Positions 1-9,713 of a stretch of 64,000 nt of DNA are shown here, piece by piece. The stretch covers positions 39,634 to 103,633 of the forward strand of contig JAECUM010003658.1 of NCBI GenBank assembly GCA_016617855.1, written 5' to 3'. The notes below the pieces were generated by a model. The model saw only the letters and a list, made by a program, of their open reading frames with translations. It had not been told where the DNA came from and searched no databases. The stretch comes from Megalonaias nervosa. Lineage: Eukaryota; Mollusca; Bivalvia; Unionida; Unionidae. The position numbers and the translations under genes are program-made. How positions within the stretch are numbered: the stretch's first letter is position 1; each line of letters starts with the position of its first letter.

Positions 1-996
1 CAGGAAGAATACTTTAATAAGCAATACTATTAGTTATGTTCCAATTGGTAACATAGATGAGTGGAACAACTGTTTTGCTCATATCATCAATGATAAATGA
101 TATTGTTTTCTTAACAGAATTATGGTAAATGATTCGTATGCAATAAAACAATATGTGCTATATTAAGATTTCTTCGCGGAGTGTACTAAATTTTCTAATT
201 GGTGCATTTGATATAAAATCTTGATTATATATATATATATATTGGTAACATAGATGAGTAGAATCAAACCCTTGATGCGTTTTCGTTTGATACATATGGA
301 TGTACTTTAAGAATAAATTAAATTTATCCGGGCGCATTCCCTTTTCATTGAAGTCGGACAATGACTGTACGCATATATTTCCTTCTCTAAGCTAAGGCGT
401 TGTGCTATTATTCACAAAGGAAATTTGCTCTTTCTGTGCTTCACGATCATCGTTGACTGCGCTATTATATTGTCTTAGGTTTCTACGCTGTACATTTAAG
501 AAAGATATTAGTAATTATATTTGAGGATCACTGCTTGCACTCATGAAAATAGAGTAGGACATCAACAGTATTGTTTCACAGCAGACAATATTATGGCTCA
601 TATGTTAAATTGAACCACATTCAAAACGTTTAAATAAGTATTACAATTCTTAACGTTTGCAAATAGACCATGGAATGTGTCTCTTTACAATTTGTTAATA
701 GTCTACTAACCTTTGCCGTCATGTTATCCTGAAAATTATTTTAACTCGTTGGATGTTAGATCCTCCACAGTGCATTAAATAGTTCAAACGCTGTAATATC
801 GTAACAATGAGATACTTTTTTTTTTTTTATTGATGTTAGATTGAAGACGAAATCTCTAAATGTCAGAAGGTACATACGTTCATTACAATGATAAGGTTAT
901 TATTGTATAAAAATATAATATATTATACGTGTAAACAAAACATATCCTTGTGGAGTTGCAAAAAATAGTGCCCTTCTTATTCTTTTCCTCCACAGA
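1..996. other. Host AT-rich DNA, no gene seen
   Basis: This stretch is AT-rich with only short chance open frames on both strands. It holds a small AT dinucleotide run near 224-241 and a T-run near 819-829. I see no protein similarity, RNA gene or repeat array in it. The end of the stretch has a pyrimidine-rich tract ending in CAG that could be a splice acceptor for the exon that follows. Confidence 0.5.
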
Positions 997-1675
997 CGTA
1001 TTATTGCAAACATGTTGAAGAATACTGTGGCTTTGATCTTCATAACAATCGCTATCGGTGAGTAGTAGTTTTTCAAATATATTTGGAAAACACACACGAG
1101 AATGGTAAATAGAAGTGTTCTACAGAATATATTAGCTTTGTCTTGTACAAGCTCAGTTATATCCAGTCGTAAATAACCTAATAGTAGATATTAATTTTAC
1201 TATGAACTGAATTTTAAAATTCATTGAATATTTAGTTAATTAGTTTGGCGTCTTTGATACGTTATGACATGATTATTTTGCACCTATGTTTAAAGGACCT
1301 AATTCAGTGACCTATGTCAGCCCACTACCCACTGCATCTCCACCTGAAAATGAAGAAGCTATACAATCAACAGATAAACCATTAATCCAGTCCTCTGAGG
1401 CAGAATCAACAGTGGCATCACCATCCGTAACAATTGATGTTGATGGAGATTACAATTCTGATGAAGAGGATGCGGTAGAGGCAATGCAGGCAACAGATGC
1501 ACTAATGAACCCGTCATCTGAGATAGCATCAACAGCGGAACCACCATCTGTAACAGCAGATGTTGATGGAGATACCGATTCGGATGGTAATGAAGCTGTA
1601 GAAGCAGTGCAGGCAATATATACATCATTGAGTCCGTCATCTGAGGGAGCATCAACGGTCGCATCACCAGCCTAA
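997..1675 (+). CDS. Candidate secreted acidic repeat protein (two exons, 3' end damaged)
   Basis: A possible host gene. After a pyrimidine tract and CAG at 996, a short exon contains an ATG at 1013 and encodes a hydrophobic start, MLKNTVALIFITIAI, like a signal peptide. It ends at 1057 before GTGAGT. A second exon can start at 1296 after AAAG, and the phase (one base left over) joins correctly to the frame that runs to 1675. That exon encodes an acidic, Ser/Thr-rich protein made of about three units of roughly 45 residues (SSE..ST..PSVT.DVDGD..SD). The unit repeat continues past the stop at 1675 in another frame, so a one-base loss near 1671 is likely. I recognise no family. The composition fits extracellular matrix or mucin-like proteins, but that is inference. 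The acceptor at 1295 has a weak pyrimidine tract. Confidence 0.35.
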
Positions 1676-2468
1676 CAATTGATGCTGACAGAGTTAGCGA
1701 ATTACATGCAATGGAAGAAATTTAGGAAATGCAAACAAGAAATGTACCAGTGTCCCCATCCTGTGACGAGGAGTCGATGGATGCAACAGCTGCTAACTAT
1801 GCAAACCAGTAACACAACACACCCAGATGCATCAGCTGGATATGATATGGAAGCATGAAGTATAGCACCATATGAAAACTCGAGCAAACATGAAATACAA
1901 GTGACAATGTAGACGTTGTACACAGAATATGGATTCGAATACATTTATATGTTGTATTTATCCTTTCTGTTGCTGTTATATAACTCTTGTATTAAAAGAA
2001 ATGTGTCTATGTAATTTGTACCGTAATGATCATTTTAGGAGCAGCAATTAATCTGCACGAAACATCTATCTATCTATGTGCCTATCTATCTATCTATATA
2101 TCTATCCCTACCATTTCAATATTGCTTCTTTGATCACAGCTGGTGCAACTTCAACACATAACTGAACTGTATAGCACGTATAAGGATAATAATTGCAGTG
2201 TTAAACAGGTTTTTCAATGCGAAATAAAAGAAAACAGATTAGGACAAGAAAACAGACATACCTCCACGAAACGTCTTCATTGAGGATATTCCTCACGATC
2301 ATGCTAATTTTCACTAGCGAGAACAAAATTGAAGAAATGAAACAAACAATCTCCCTGGATCTCATAAAGCAATTATCTATCTATCTACTTAAGCCTATAT
2401 TGAAATATAGAACAGAATTCAACCGTTGAGCGCGTATTAGGATAATAATCCTACAAAGATATCAAGCG
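1676..2468. other. Host DNA left of viral copy 1; ATCT microsatellite
   Basis: The first about 180 bases continue the decayed acidic repeat exon. An imperfect ATCT/ATCTATCT microsatellite lies at about 2062-2110, and short CTAT tracts recur near 2375-2395. I see no convincing gene. Confidence 0.5.
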
Positions 2469-2725
2469 AGCAGCAGGGAGGGTGAACAGACAACTTTGTA
2501 CGAGACCTTATTTTACAAAAATAAAGGTTCCTACAGGGGCTGAAAAATAAGGTCAATAATGATAAACCGAACCCTCCTAACAATATTATTACCGTATAGT
2601 TTGAAAAGACGGATAATAAATCATTTTAGTTAGCTCATTTTTGTTACTATTTTTGACATTTGTTATAGTGCATTTAGTTTACTCGGTAGGTCACTCAATT
2701 TTTGTCATTCACCCTCCCTGCTGCT
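2469..2725. repeat. Left terminal unit of viral copy 1, bounded by inverted ends
   Basis: The element starts with AGCAGCAGGGAGGGTGAAC at 2469. The same sequence recurs inverted, ending at 2725 (TTCACCCTCCCTGCTGCT), only 24 bases beyond the ATPase stop codon. The 257-bp unit between them has no open frame and is AT-rich. The same architecture occurs at the right end of copy 2 (41569-41800), which supports it as a genuine terminal unit. Polinton termini typically begin with AG, as here. Confidence 0.7.
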
Positions 2726-2748
2726 GTAATTCTTGATAAAATCACAGA

Positions 2749-3420
2749 TTAACCAAAGATTTTATTCAGACCTATACGATATCTGGATCTTGGGTCATGA
2801 AGATTTATTGTTATAAATCCGAACGGAGCAGATTGTGCTTTTGAAAAGAAGTTTTTAAACTTAATCATATCCATATCCCCTGAACACCAAGTATAATAAA
2901 TATTCTGTAGAGTATAATTATCTACTCCATTAAACACAACCAAAATATTGCAGTTGTCTCTGATCACTTTAGGTATTTGTGTATATCGTTGTGTAACATA
3001 AATCACGTCCGTATTCTTGTGCCTACCTCGAGAAAATATTCTAACTGGATTTGTTTGTCTGTCCAACATAATATCATCGTACACCACTAAATTATTAATA
3101 AATCCATTTAGGTCATCTACAGATGGGGCTTCATCAATATCGGTGATAAAGTCAATAATATCGTCTCCGTCTTTATTAACTGATTTCACTTTCTCGTTAA
3201 AATCCTTAAGTACTTCGTAACAGTGCTGATCATCTACAGACGGTGCTATTAAATATAATTTACTCCATTTTAACCACCGCATTATTAAATTTAATAATAA
3301 TTGTGTTTTACCTGATCCAGACGGACCTATTATAATCATTCTTATCGAATTTGGTAATGCTGGATGGTGCTTTACTGGTTCCTGTTTTCGTGTCGCCGAA
3401 AAATCAATTATTGTATCCAT
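2749..3420 (-). CDS. FtsK/HerA-type (A32-like) genome-packaging ATPase
   Basis: A 223-aa intact frame. The Walker A loop GPSGSGKT is at residues 32-39 and a Walker B strand LVVYDD at 111-116. A TQR sensor-like motif lies near 143-145, and a basic SRGRHKN segment near 130. Size and motif order match the packaging ATPases of Polintons, adintoviruses and other double-jelly-roll viruses, which pump genomic DNA into the capsid. The start is fixed by a 12-base gap to the divergently transcribed PLA2 gene. Copy 2 has a homologue at 40882-41556 that is open but lacks the start codon. Family assignment is firm; the packaging role is from the family. Confidence 0.92.
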   Translation of the reverse strand: MDTIIDFSATRKQEPVKHHPALPNSIRMIIIGPSGSGKTQLLLNLIMRWLKWSKLYLIAPSVDDQHCYEVLKDFNEKVKSVNKDGDDIIDFITDIDEAPSVDDLNGFINNLVVYDDIMLDRQTNPVRIFSRGRHKNTDVIYVTQRYTQIPKVIRDNCNILVVFNGVDNYTLQNIYYTWCSGDMDMIKFKNFFSKAQSAPFGFITINLHDPRSRYRIGLNKIFG

Positions 3421-3432
3421 ATTATTAATAAC
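3421..3432. promoter_or_regulatory. 12-base divergent intergenic spacer
   Basis: Only ATTATTAATAAC separates the start codons of the minus-strand ATPase and plus-strand PLA2 genes. Either transcription starts inside the opposing coding sequence or leaders are nearly absent. Confidence 0.5.
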
Positions 3433-3947
3433 ATGAGTCTATATTGTGTTCGATGTAGATTATCTACACCCACTACTGGACTGACAACAATAATAACAAA
3501 AAATAAACGACGTGCATTAACAGGTAAATGTGTAAAATGCGGCACGAAAAAATATAAATTTATCTCCATGTCTGATTCAGGGACAAGGACAGGTGGAGAT
3601 ATAGCCGCTTTATTAGGAAAATTACCTGGAACTCCGTGGGCTAAATATCCGGGGAAAAACACTTACCAGGATATAATTATTGTGGTCCTGGAACCCGACT
3701 TGACATCCGACTTGATGATCAAGATCAACCAAGACCAGGAGAGCATCCAGTAAATAAGATTGATAAATCGTGTCATGTTCATGATGTTGCGTATAAAAGT
3801 AAAGATTTACAACAAAGGCATCTCGCAGATGTAAAATTGATTCATGCATTAAATTCTTTACCTAATAAATCTGTCAGAGATAAATTAGCTACTTTTCTAG
3901 TAAAATCTGCCATGAAAGGTAAAATAATGTTAGGGGCTGGTAATTAA
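3433..3947 (+). CDS. Zinc-ribbon plus parvovirus-type phospholipase A2 protein (one frameshift)
   Basis: The N-terminus has two CxxC pairs (CVRC at residues 5-8, CVKC at 33-36), a likely zinc ribbon. After a frame change near 3650-3660, in GGGGAAAAAC, the second frame encodes the calcium-loop signature YCGPGT followed by D, and the catalytic HVHDVAY with its His-Asp pair; it ends at 3947. These are the signatures of the secreted-PLA2 fold found in parvovirus VP1 and in adintoviruses, where it is thought to help the particle cross membranes. In copy 2 (40344-40854) the same join region is in one frame, so the break is specific to this copy. Either the gene is inactivated or the base is missing from the assembly. 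The start at 3433 is supported by the copy 2 start MDLYC. Confidence 0.82.
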
Positions 3948-3950
3948 TTA

Positions 3951-3963
3951 TATAAATATTATA
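3951..3963 (+). promoter_or_regulatory. AT-rich start-proximal motif TATAAATATTATA
   Basis: This 13-mer lies directly against the integrase ATG. The identical 13-mer sits against the ATG of the 60-aa gene (14227-14239, minus strand), and close variants precede the genes starting at 17202, 15642 and 13339. The recurrence at starts of both orientations suggests a viral promoter with a very short leader (inference). Confidence 0.5.
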
Positions 3964-4944
3964 ATGGAATCCATTTATTATAGCCCAAGAGGATATTGGA
4001 GAGGCAAATCAGCGATTACTAAATTATCTGAAGCAGCAAAAGTCTCACGTTCTGTTGCTGCAGCGTGGTTAGCACGACAGGCAATATGGCACATTTATCT
4101 ACCACCACCTAAAAATATTCAATATTCACATTTTGATGTCAGCGTCCCTAATGAGGTTCATCAAGCAGATATTTTGTTTTTACCACATGATACTGTTAAA
4201 ACACGTGGACGAAAATCATGCACATACAAATACGCATTAACTGTCGTTGATGTTGCAAGTAGATATAAAGATGCTGAACCATTATCAACAAAGACAGCAT
4301 CCGAAGTTGCATCTGCGTTTGAGCGAATTTATCATCGAGGACCTTTGAGATGGGCACAATTATTACAGGTTGATCCGGGCAAAGAATTTCTTGGTGCAGT
4401 ATTATCGTTGATGAAGAAACATAATGTTAAAATCAGACGAGGACATACTGAAATTCATCGTGATCAGGCAATTGTTGAACGATTTAATCGAACACTTGCC
4501 GAGCGGTTATTTGCATACCAATATGCAAAAGAAATATCTACTGACTTTAAATCCGGTGAGAGATCTCGTGAATGGGTTGCGAGGTTACCAAGTGTGATAT
4601 CTGCATTAAATAATGAAATTACTCGTTCAACTTCCATGAAACCTTCTATTGCGATCACAAAAAAATATATACCCCGTAGTAATGACAGACATCAACCTCA
4701 ACCAGTATTAGGTAATGCAACTGTAAGATATTTATACGAACCTGGTGAACTTGAAGGTGGTAAAAAAAGAGCAACTGATCCTATATGGAGCGTGACTACA
4801 CATACAATTTCTAGTGTGGTTAGATCCACTGGTAGACCTCCAATCTACAGATTAGATTCTACAGCCCCTCAACGTGGATTTGTACGTGAACAATTACAGG
4901 TAATCCCTGAAGACACACAATTACCACCACATACAATTACATAA
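3964..4944 (+). CDS. rve (retroviral-type) integrase
   Basis: A 326-aa intact frame with the DDE core of the rve superfamily: D in QADILF (about residue 69), D in QVDPGKEF (about 137) and E in IVERFNR (about 172), the last two about 35 residues apart as in Polinton and retroviral integrases. A short N-terminal region precedes the core, and a C-terminal tail of about 90 residues resembles the SH3-like DNA-binding part of relatives. It would insert the element into the chromosome using its terminal repeats. The 3' end overlaps the convergent replication gene by 76 bases, and this overlap is conserved in copy 2. The start at 3964 follows the TATAAATATTATA motif. Confidence 0.93.
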   Translation: MESIYYSPRGYWRGKSAITKLSEAAKVSRSVAAAWLARQAIWHIYLPPPKNIQYSHFDVSVPNEVHQADILFLPHDTVKTRGRKSCTYKYALTVVDVASRYKDAEPLSTKTASEVASAFERIYHRGPLRWAQLLQVDPGKEFLGAVLSLMKKHNVKIRRGHTEIHRDQAIVERFNRTLAERLFAYQYAKEISTDFKSGERSREWVARLPSVISALNNEITRSTSMKPSIAITKKYIPRSNDRHQPQPVLGNATVRYLYEPGELEGGKKRATDPIWSVTTHTISSVVRSTGRPPIYRLDSTAPQRGFVREQLQVIPEDTQLPPHTIT

Positions 4945-7900
4945 CCAGAACCAGGGCGTCCAGCGCCCCGACGTCGATTACACTCGAGACAGGTCAGCAT
5001 CACATTATCACGTGTATGACCAAGATCACTATTAATTCTATCTACGGTAAATTGTCTTGGATTATTATTCGAATATTGCCACAACATATTACAGTTGCAA
5101 CTTGCGCAATTATTATTCTGTAGTTGTTTTAGTTTTATAATAAATTCAACATCAATATCAAAATCACGTTTATTTTTTTTATCACACTGCTTATAACCAG
5201 ATAGTTTTTTTCTTATTACGTCATCATTAACAGTCTGATCATTATTTTCTGTAAAATTCATAATAACCCTATGTAGTTGAGATATTCTTCTGACTCTAGA
5301 AACTGCGAGATATACTAAATTCGACCATTCGATCCGATCATCTATAATCCAAATATTTGTATCAGAAATAGTTAACCCCTGTGAAGAATGGATTGTTATA
5401 GCATATCCTAATGTCCACGGTGATTTATTCATATTCAGCGCATTCTCAACGACATTAATATCGACTAAAACAATATCATTCAAGACAAGATTCTGTACTC
5501 GGACACTTTCAGTATCTCCACCAGGAATTTCAACATCAATATTCTGTCGTCGAGTATCTGCTGGGCGATAACACAAAGGTACAGGTAGATCTGAAAACTT
5601 TTCTTTATGTAACAGAAATAATTTATCCTGTAGTTCATCACGAACTATCTTTCTACTTGCAACTATTAAATCAGTGGGATTCCATAAATTTAGAAAATCA
5701 CTCATAGAAGTCTCTGGAATTACTCTTCGCATTATTTCACATTGTACTCTGTCCGGCTGAAGTCTGATTAATCTTTTAAATTCCTTCAGTGGTTCATCAA
5801 TAGCTCTATGATCATCATTTATTTCTTCATAATAATCTACATTATTCTTCAGCCATTCATGTGGAGACTCTCCAACAAAGGGTGGTGGTTGACCATGATC
5901 ACCGCACATTATTATAGCAGTATTTTTCGTCAATAACCATTCAAGAAATGTTTTTAATATTTCTAACGGCACCGTGCATATCTCGTCCCAAATGATAATT
6001 TTAGGTATATATTTTTCACCCATTCGTTCGGGAGTCCATGTGTCTCCACACCATCTAAAGAAACTATGATAAGTACACGATTTTACTCCTCGTTCTTTTA
6101 TTTCTCTGGCTAATTTATGTGTCGGAGTCAGAACAATTATATCTGAATTATTATTCATGAATAATTTAATCACACGCGTTGTTTTACCTGAACCACCGCA
6201 TCCATTAAGATAAACAGTTTTATGTCTAGATACAGGATCATATACAGATGGTGCTGATGATTTTGATATTTGATTATTATTTTTGTGATATATTTTCTTA
6301 ATTTCAACGTCGGCAGATTCAGAATAACTAAGTATATTTTCTTGTTTTATTCTCCATGATCCCCATTCACCATTACCAAGTAGTGGTTTTAATAAATCCG
6401 TATATTTTTTATTTATATAAAACGAATCCGTTGCGACTCTGACAGCATCACGAGGAAATCTATTTATCATAGACAGTAGATTTATAGAAACATATGCCAA
6501 CATAGATGATCTTAAATGAGTAAACTGCGGTGAGTCACCATCAAGATAACTCACAATTGTACCTAGTTTGGTTCCGTCTGACAAATAAGCATTACTCCGA
6601 TTTATAAATATGTTTTTTTCTGTTGTATCAGCAATTATAAAATCGAGTTCAGCATCGTCCATAATTAATCTTGTACAGTATCTTTTATGATCATAGGCTC
6701 CTCCTTGAGTAAATTTACCAATTATCTTTCTACCAAGATCTTTTGCAAGTTTTTCATCATGCTCGTCTCTGCATTTACGTATATTATTAGTAATTTTAAT
6801 AATGTCATCTTCATTAAGATTAGGGAATTCTTTCCTGACATCATCAATATTAAATCTATTTGGTTCTGGTAACCAAATTTGTTTCTGTGGACTGTACGAT
6901 ATAATGGCCTCACTCACCTGTAAAGATATTAAAATTCCAACATCAAGCATATATCGCAATAGTACTATTGGAACCCAACATCGCTCTGAAAAGTGTCTTC
7001 CAAACCAAGTATAAGTAATCGGATGGAGATTTTCTGCAAATTCGAATGATTCTACATGAGCAAATCCTGTTAGATCAAAATCTGGTAAATGTCCGTTTAT
7101 CGCAACCCTGGTCATCTCGTGTGATGGATGTCCGAATCTCTTAAAGTATTTAGAACATTCTCCGTATCCAAGAAAACTTCCAGGATAACATGCCACCATA
7201 TCGACGGATATAATGTCACTATAGTTGTATTTAGTATTCCATAATCCTCCGTGTCCATATTCTACGCAACTTTTATGAATATCCTCAAGAAATTCCGATC
7301 GTGTTGGTTTCCATAAATTTTTCTCCTGAGCGAAATGAGCTGCTACGGATGGAACTGTAAAACAATTATTTAATAATTGTCTAATTTTGAATATCGTCTG
7401 AAGTATATTTCAGCGCAAGATTTTCCATTTCTACATTAAGAGATTCTGTACGGTAAATATCACCATTAGGCCGTACAAACTGATCGTAATTATCATATTC
7501 TGAACTTTGAAATAACCAAACAGACACAGGGTCACTTTTACTGATATTTCTGATAAAATCAAATATATGACCATCATAAAATTTAACTTTTCTATCTCGT
7601 GGAAATATTGTTACTGCTGATGTCCATGCGTGCGAATTATGATCAATAATATCTATTGGAGCTCCTCTTGATTCATATTTTGTTTTATATAAAATCTCTC
7701 CTGTCAGCGTTTTTACTGTTATTGGAAATCTTAATTTCTGTTCTAGTTCAGCGACATCTTTGATAGACGCTCCGGTATCTTTAACTGATTCTGCCCAAGT
7801 ATTTATTTTTTTTTATGTCGTAAATTTGTTAAACCATTACCACGTATCGCATTTGTAAAATGTTCTGTAACTCGTTCAGCTACACAGTTTATTCTTGATT

Positions 7901-8410
7901 CTGACAATTTCATAGGTTTTAGATCCCCGACATCAGGTTTATTATTCAGCGGAAATATTCCATATACAACTGCAGTTGCTGGATAACTCTGTATATAATA
8001 TAATTGGTCAACACCTGTTAGTATTCCGGGTTTAGATTTATTATTTAAGAGAACATATTATTTCCTGATTGTATGTGTACTGGATCGCGTTTGTCACGAA
8101 TAATCCAAATATCTTCTTTTGTATTTACAATACATTTTATTAAAATAAAATATTTTTGATCATCAAGGTGATTAATAATTACCTTTCCTCGTTTGTCATT
8201 CATCATATTAGTAACATTTCCGACTCTGAATGTTGACCATACATGAGCAGCACCATCGTCACGAAATTCATTTTTTGCTTCACGAATACGTTCGATTATA
8301 TCCTCATCTGTTAATGCCAGATCTTGCATCAAAGTACTAAATTTACATTCTGATAATCTGTCAAGATCAAATCTGGATATCTGAGGTTCAATTGCCGATA
8401 ATTCCTCCAT
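4869..8410 (-). CDS. PolB-like DNA polymerase - SF1 helicase - HNH endonuclease fusion (frame breaks in N-terminal third)
   Basis: Roughly 1180 aa. The N-terminal third crosses three frames (8410-8045, then to about 7806, about 7392, then to 4869), with breaks near 8047, in the T-run at 7806-7814 and near 7390. The last 776 aa, counted from the ATG at 7199, are intact. PolB-like motif A (SVDMVACYPG) straddles that ATG and motif C (VATDSFY) is near its residue 257. An SF1 helicase follows: Walker A NGCGGSGKTT (332-341), DE box IIIWDEIC (401-408), GDHGQPPPF (433-441), HSSQGLT (604-610) and LAVSRVRR (631-638). The C-terminus is a treble-clef HNH: CASCNC (698-703), VDRIN, GHTRDNV and CLECNRR. Copy 2 keeps the same domain order at 35916-39414. 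Likely the replication protein. Whether the N-terminal region has an exonuclease I cannot tell. Confidence 0.85.
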
Positions 8411-8454
8411 ATAATTAAGACAAGTATTTAAATTAAAATTTTAGTATATATATA
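8411..8454. promoter_or_regulatory. Divergent AT-rich intergenic region
   Basis: Forty-four bases separate the replication gene start (8410, minus) from the zinc-finger gene (8455, plus). They include TATATATATAATG at the plus-strand start, resembling the AT-rich motif before other viral genes. Probably a bidirectional promoter (inference). Confidence 0.4.
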
Positions 8455-8679
8455 ATGATTGAAACAAAGAACAAATGTGTTTGGCTCAGAATTGGATATA
8501 CTTCTCTTTGTAGTAAACCGTGCGTGAACAAATACTGCGGATATCATGCACAAAATTTCAAAAATGGAAGTACAGGACCAATACCGTGTATTCAGTGTGG
8601 TGTTGGAGTCAGAGGAAAAACTCAATTGTGTCTAAAATGTGGCGGAAAAAAAATACAGGGAATTAAAACGATATTATGA
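8455..8679 (+). CDS. Small cysteine-rich zinc-finger protein
   Basis: A 74-aa frame with about nine cysteines arranged as C..C near residues 19-31, CGYH, then CIQCG and CLKCGGKK. This fits one or two zinc-binding knuckles. The homologue in copy 2 (35610-35864, minus) keeps the CGGRK tail and runs on with RYYDKK. In copy 1 matching residues are found past the stop in other frames (to about 8762), with changes at two A-runs (8 and 9 As), so the gene may be longer than the open frame shown. No specific function is recognised; nucleic-acid or protein binding is likely. It lies between the replication gene and the HNH gene. Confidence 0.65.
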   Translation: MIETKNKCVWLRIGYTSLCSKPCVNKYCGYHAQNFKNGSTGPIPCIQCGVGVRGKTQLCLKCGGKKIQGIKTIL

Positions 8680-8774
8680 CAAAAAAAAATAAAACTGACT
8701 CTCCTATAAAGACAGAAGAAGATTATCTGGTCAGATTTCAAAATAATGATTTAGACAAATAATATTATATATAA

Positions 8775-9269
8775 ATGGAGCAAAACGAATTTGTGAAACA
8801 TCCAATAATAAAAAATTATGAGGCGTCTCGAGATGGTGTAATCAGACACTGCAAATTGAAAAAACCAGTCGGTAATCTTGATAAATTTGGTTATTTTAAA
8901 TTTCGTGCTGAGGGAAAAAATTATCTCTCACATAAATTCATATTCGAATGTCATTTTGGGGTCATCAAAGATGGGCTTTTAGTTGATCACATTGATGGAG
9001 ATCCCCAGAATAATAATCTATCTAACCTGCAGGCTATTACACAGAGTCAGAATACTACACGTGGAAATACTGGAAAATATCCCAAGATCCCGAGGTCGGT
9101 TATATCCATAAATATACAGACAGGACAGGAAATAACTTTCCCATCAATTAATAAAGCTGGAAAATATTTTGGCATTTGCATGCCTTCAGTAAAATGCGTT
9201 GCAGATAATATTACTAGATCAGCATATTCAATAAAATACGATCAGTGGATAATATTTGAATATATCTAA
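8775..9269 (+). CDS. Free-standing HNH endonuclease with NUMOD-like flanks
   Basis: 164 aa. The N-terminus FVKHPIIKNYEASRDGVI resembles NUMOD4, the core has DHIDGDPQNNNLSNLQ typical of HNH_3 homing endonucleases, and the C-terminus (TFPSINKAGKYFGI) resembles the NUMOD1 DNA-recognition helix-turn-helix. Such genes are common in phages and giant viruses as selfish nucleases. A decayed homologue occupies the equivalent position in copy 2 (34983-35504), so it is an old resident. It starts just after TATATATAAATGG. This is a second HNH besides the one fused to the helicase. Confidence 0.88.
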   Translation: MEQNEFVKHPIIKNYEASRDGVIRHCKLKKPVGNLDKFGYFKFRAEGKNYLSHKFIFECHFGVIKDGLLVDHIDGDPQNNNLSNLQAITQSQNTTRGNTGKYPKIPRSVISINIQTGQEITFPSINKAGKYFGICMPSVKCVADNITRSAYSIKYDQWIIFEYI

Positions 9270-9308
9270 TTCTGTGTTCCTAATAAATAAATTGTATATA
9301 GTTCGACT

Positions 9309-9713
9309 CTATATTTTACCCTCACCGTCGCTGCTCTCGGTGTCACTCTCATTTTTGACAGAATCAAATAATATAATCTTTCTTAATTGCATTACACGAT
9401 TATCCACGATCTTCTTTTTCTCGTATTCACGAGATAGTTCGGATCTGATATTTTCGATCGAACGTGCAAGAGGCGCAAATAGTTTTACCTGTTTTTCATC
9501 TACCATTGCCAATGATTCTAACATAGACTGATAAATTGATTTTACAAATTTATAATTGGATGGTAATGTGTATTTATTGTCAATTTTTCTTTGTTTTAAT
9601 ATTTCATAATCGCATAATATTTTTTCAGGATCGAGATCATCAGATAGATTTATTCCGTTATGCTTTAATTTTTTAATAACAGAAATAATATTATATATAT
9701 TTTCTTGGTTCAT
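9309..9713 (-). CDS. Unknown 134-aa charged viral protein
   Basis: Intact frame of 134 aa, rich in Lys, Glu, Ile and Asn, with heptad-like segments (SIENIRSELSREYEKKK) suggesting a coiled coil and an acidic Ser-rich tail (ESDTESSDGEG). I do not recognise a family. A homologue in copy 2 (34430-34803) confirms that it is a real gene, but there its orientation relative to neighbouring viral genes is reversed. It lies between the convergent HNH gene and the noncoding repeat interval. Confidence 0.6.
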   Translation of the reverse strand: MNQENIYNIISVIKKLKHNGINLSDDLDPEKILCDYEILKQRKIDNKYTLPSNYKFVKSIYQSMLESLAMVDEKQVKLFAPLARSIENIRSELSREYEKKKIVDNRVMQLRKIILFDSVKNESDTESSDGEGKI

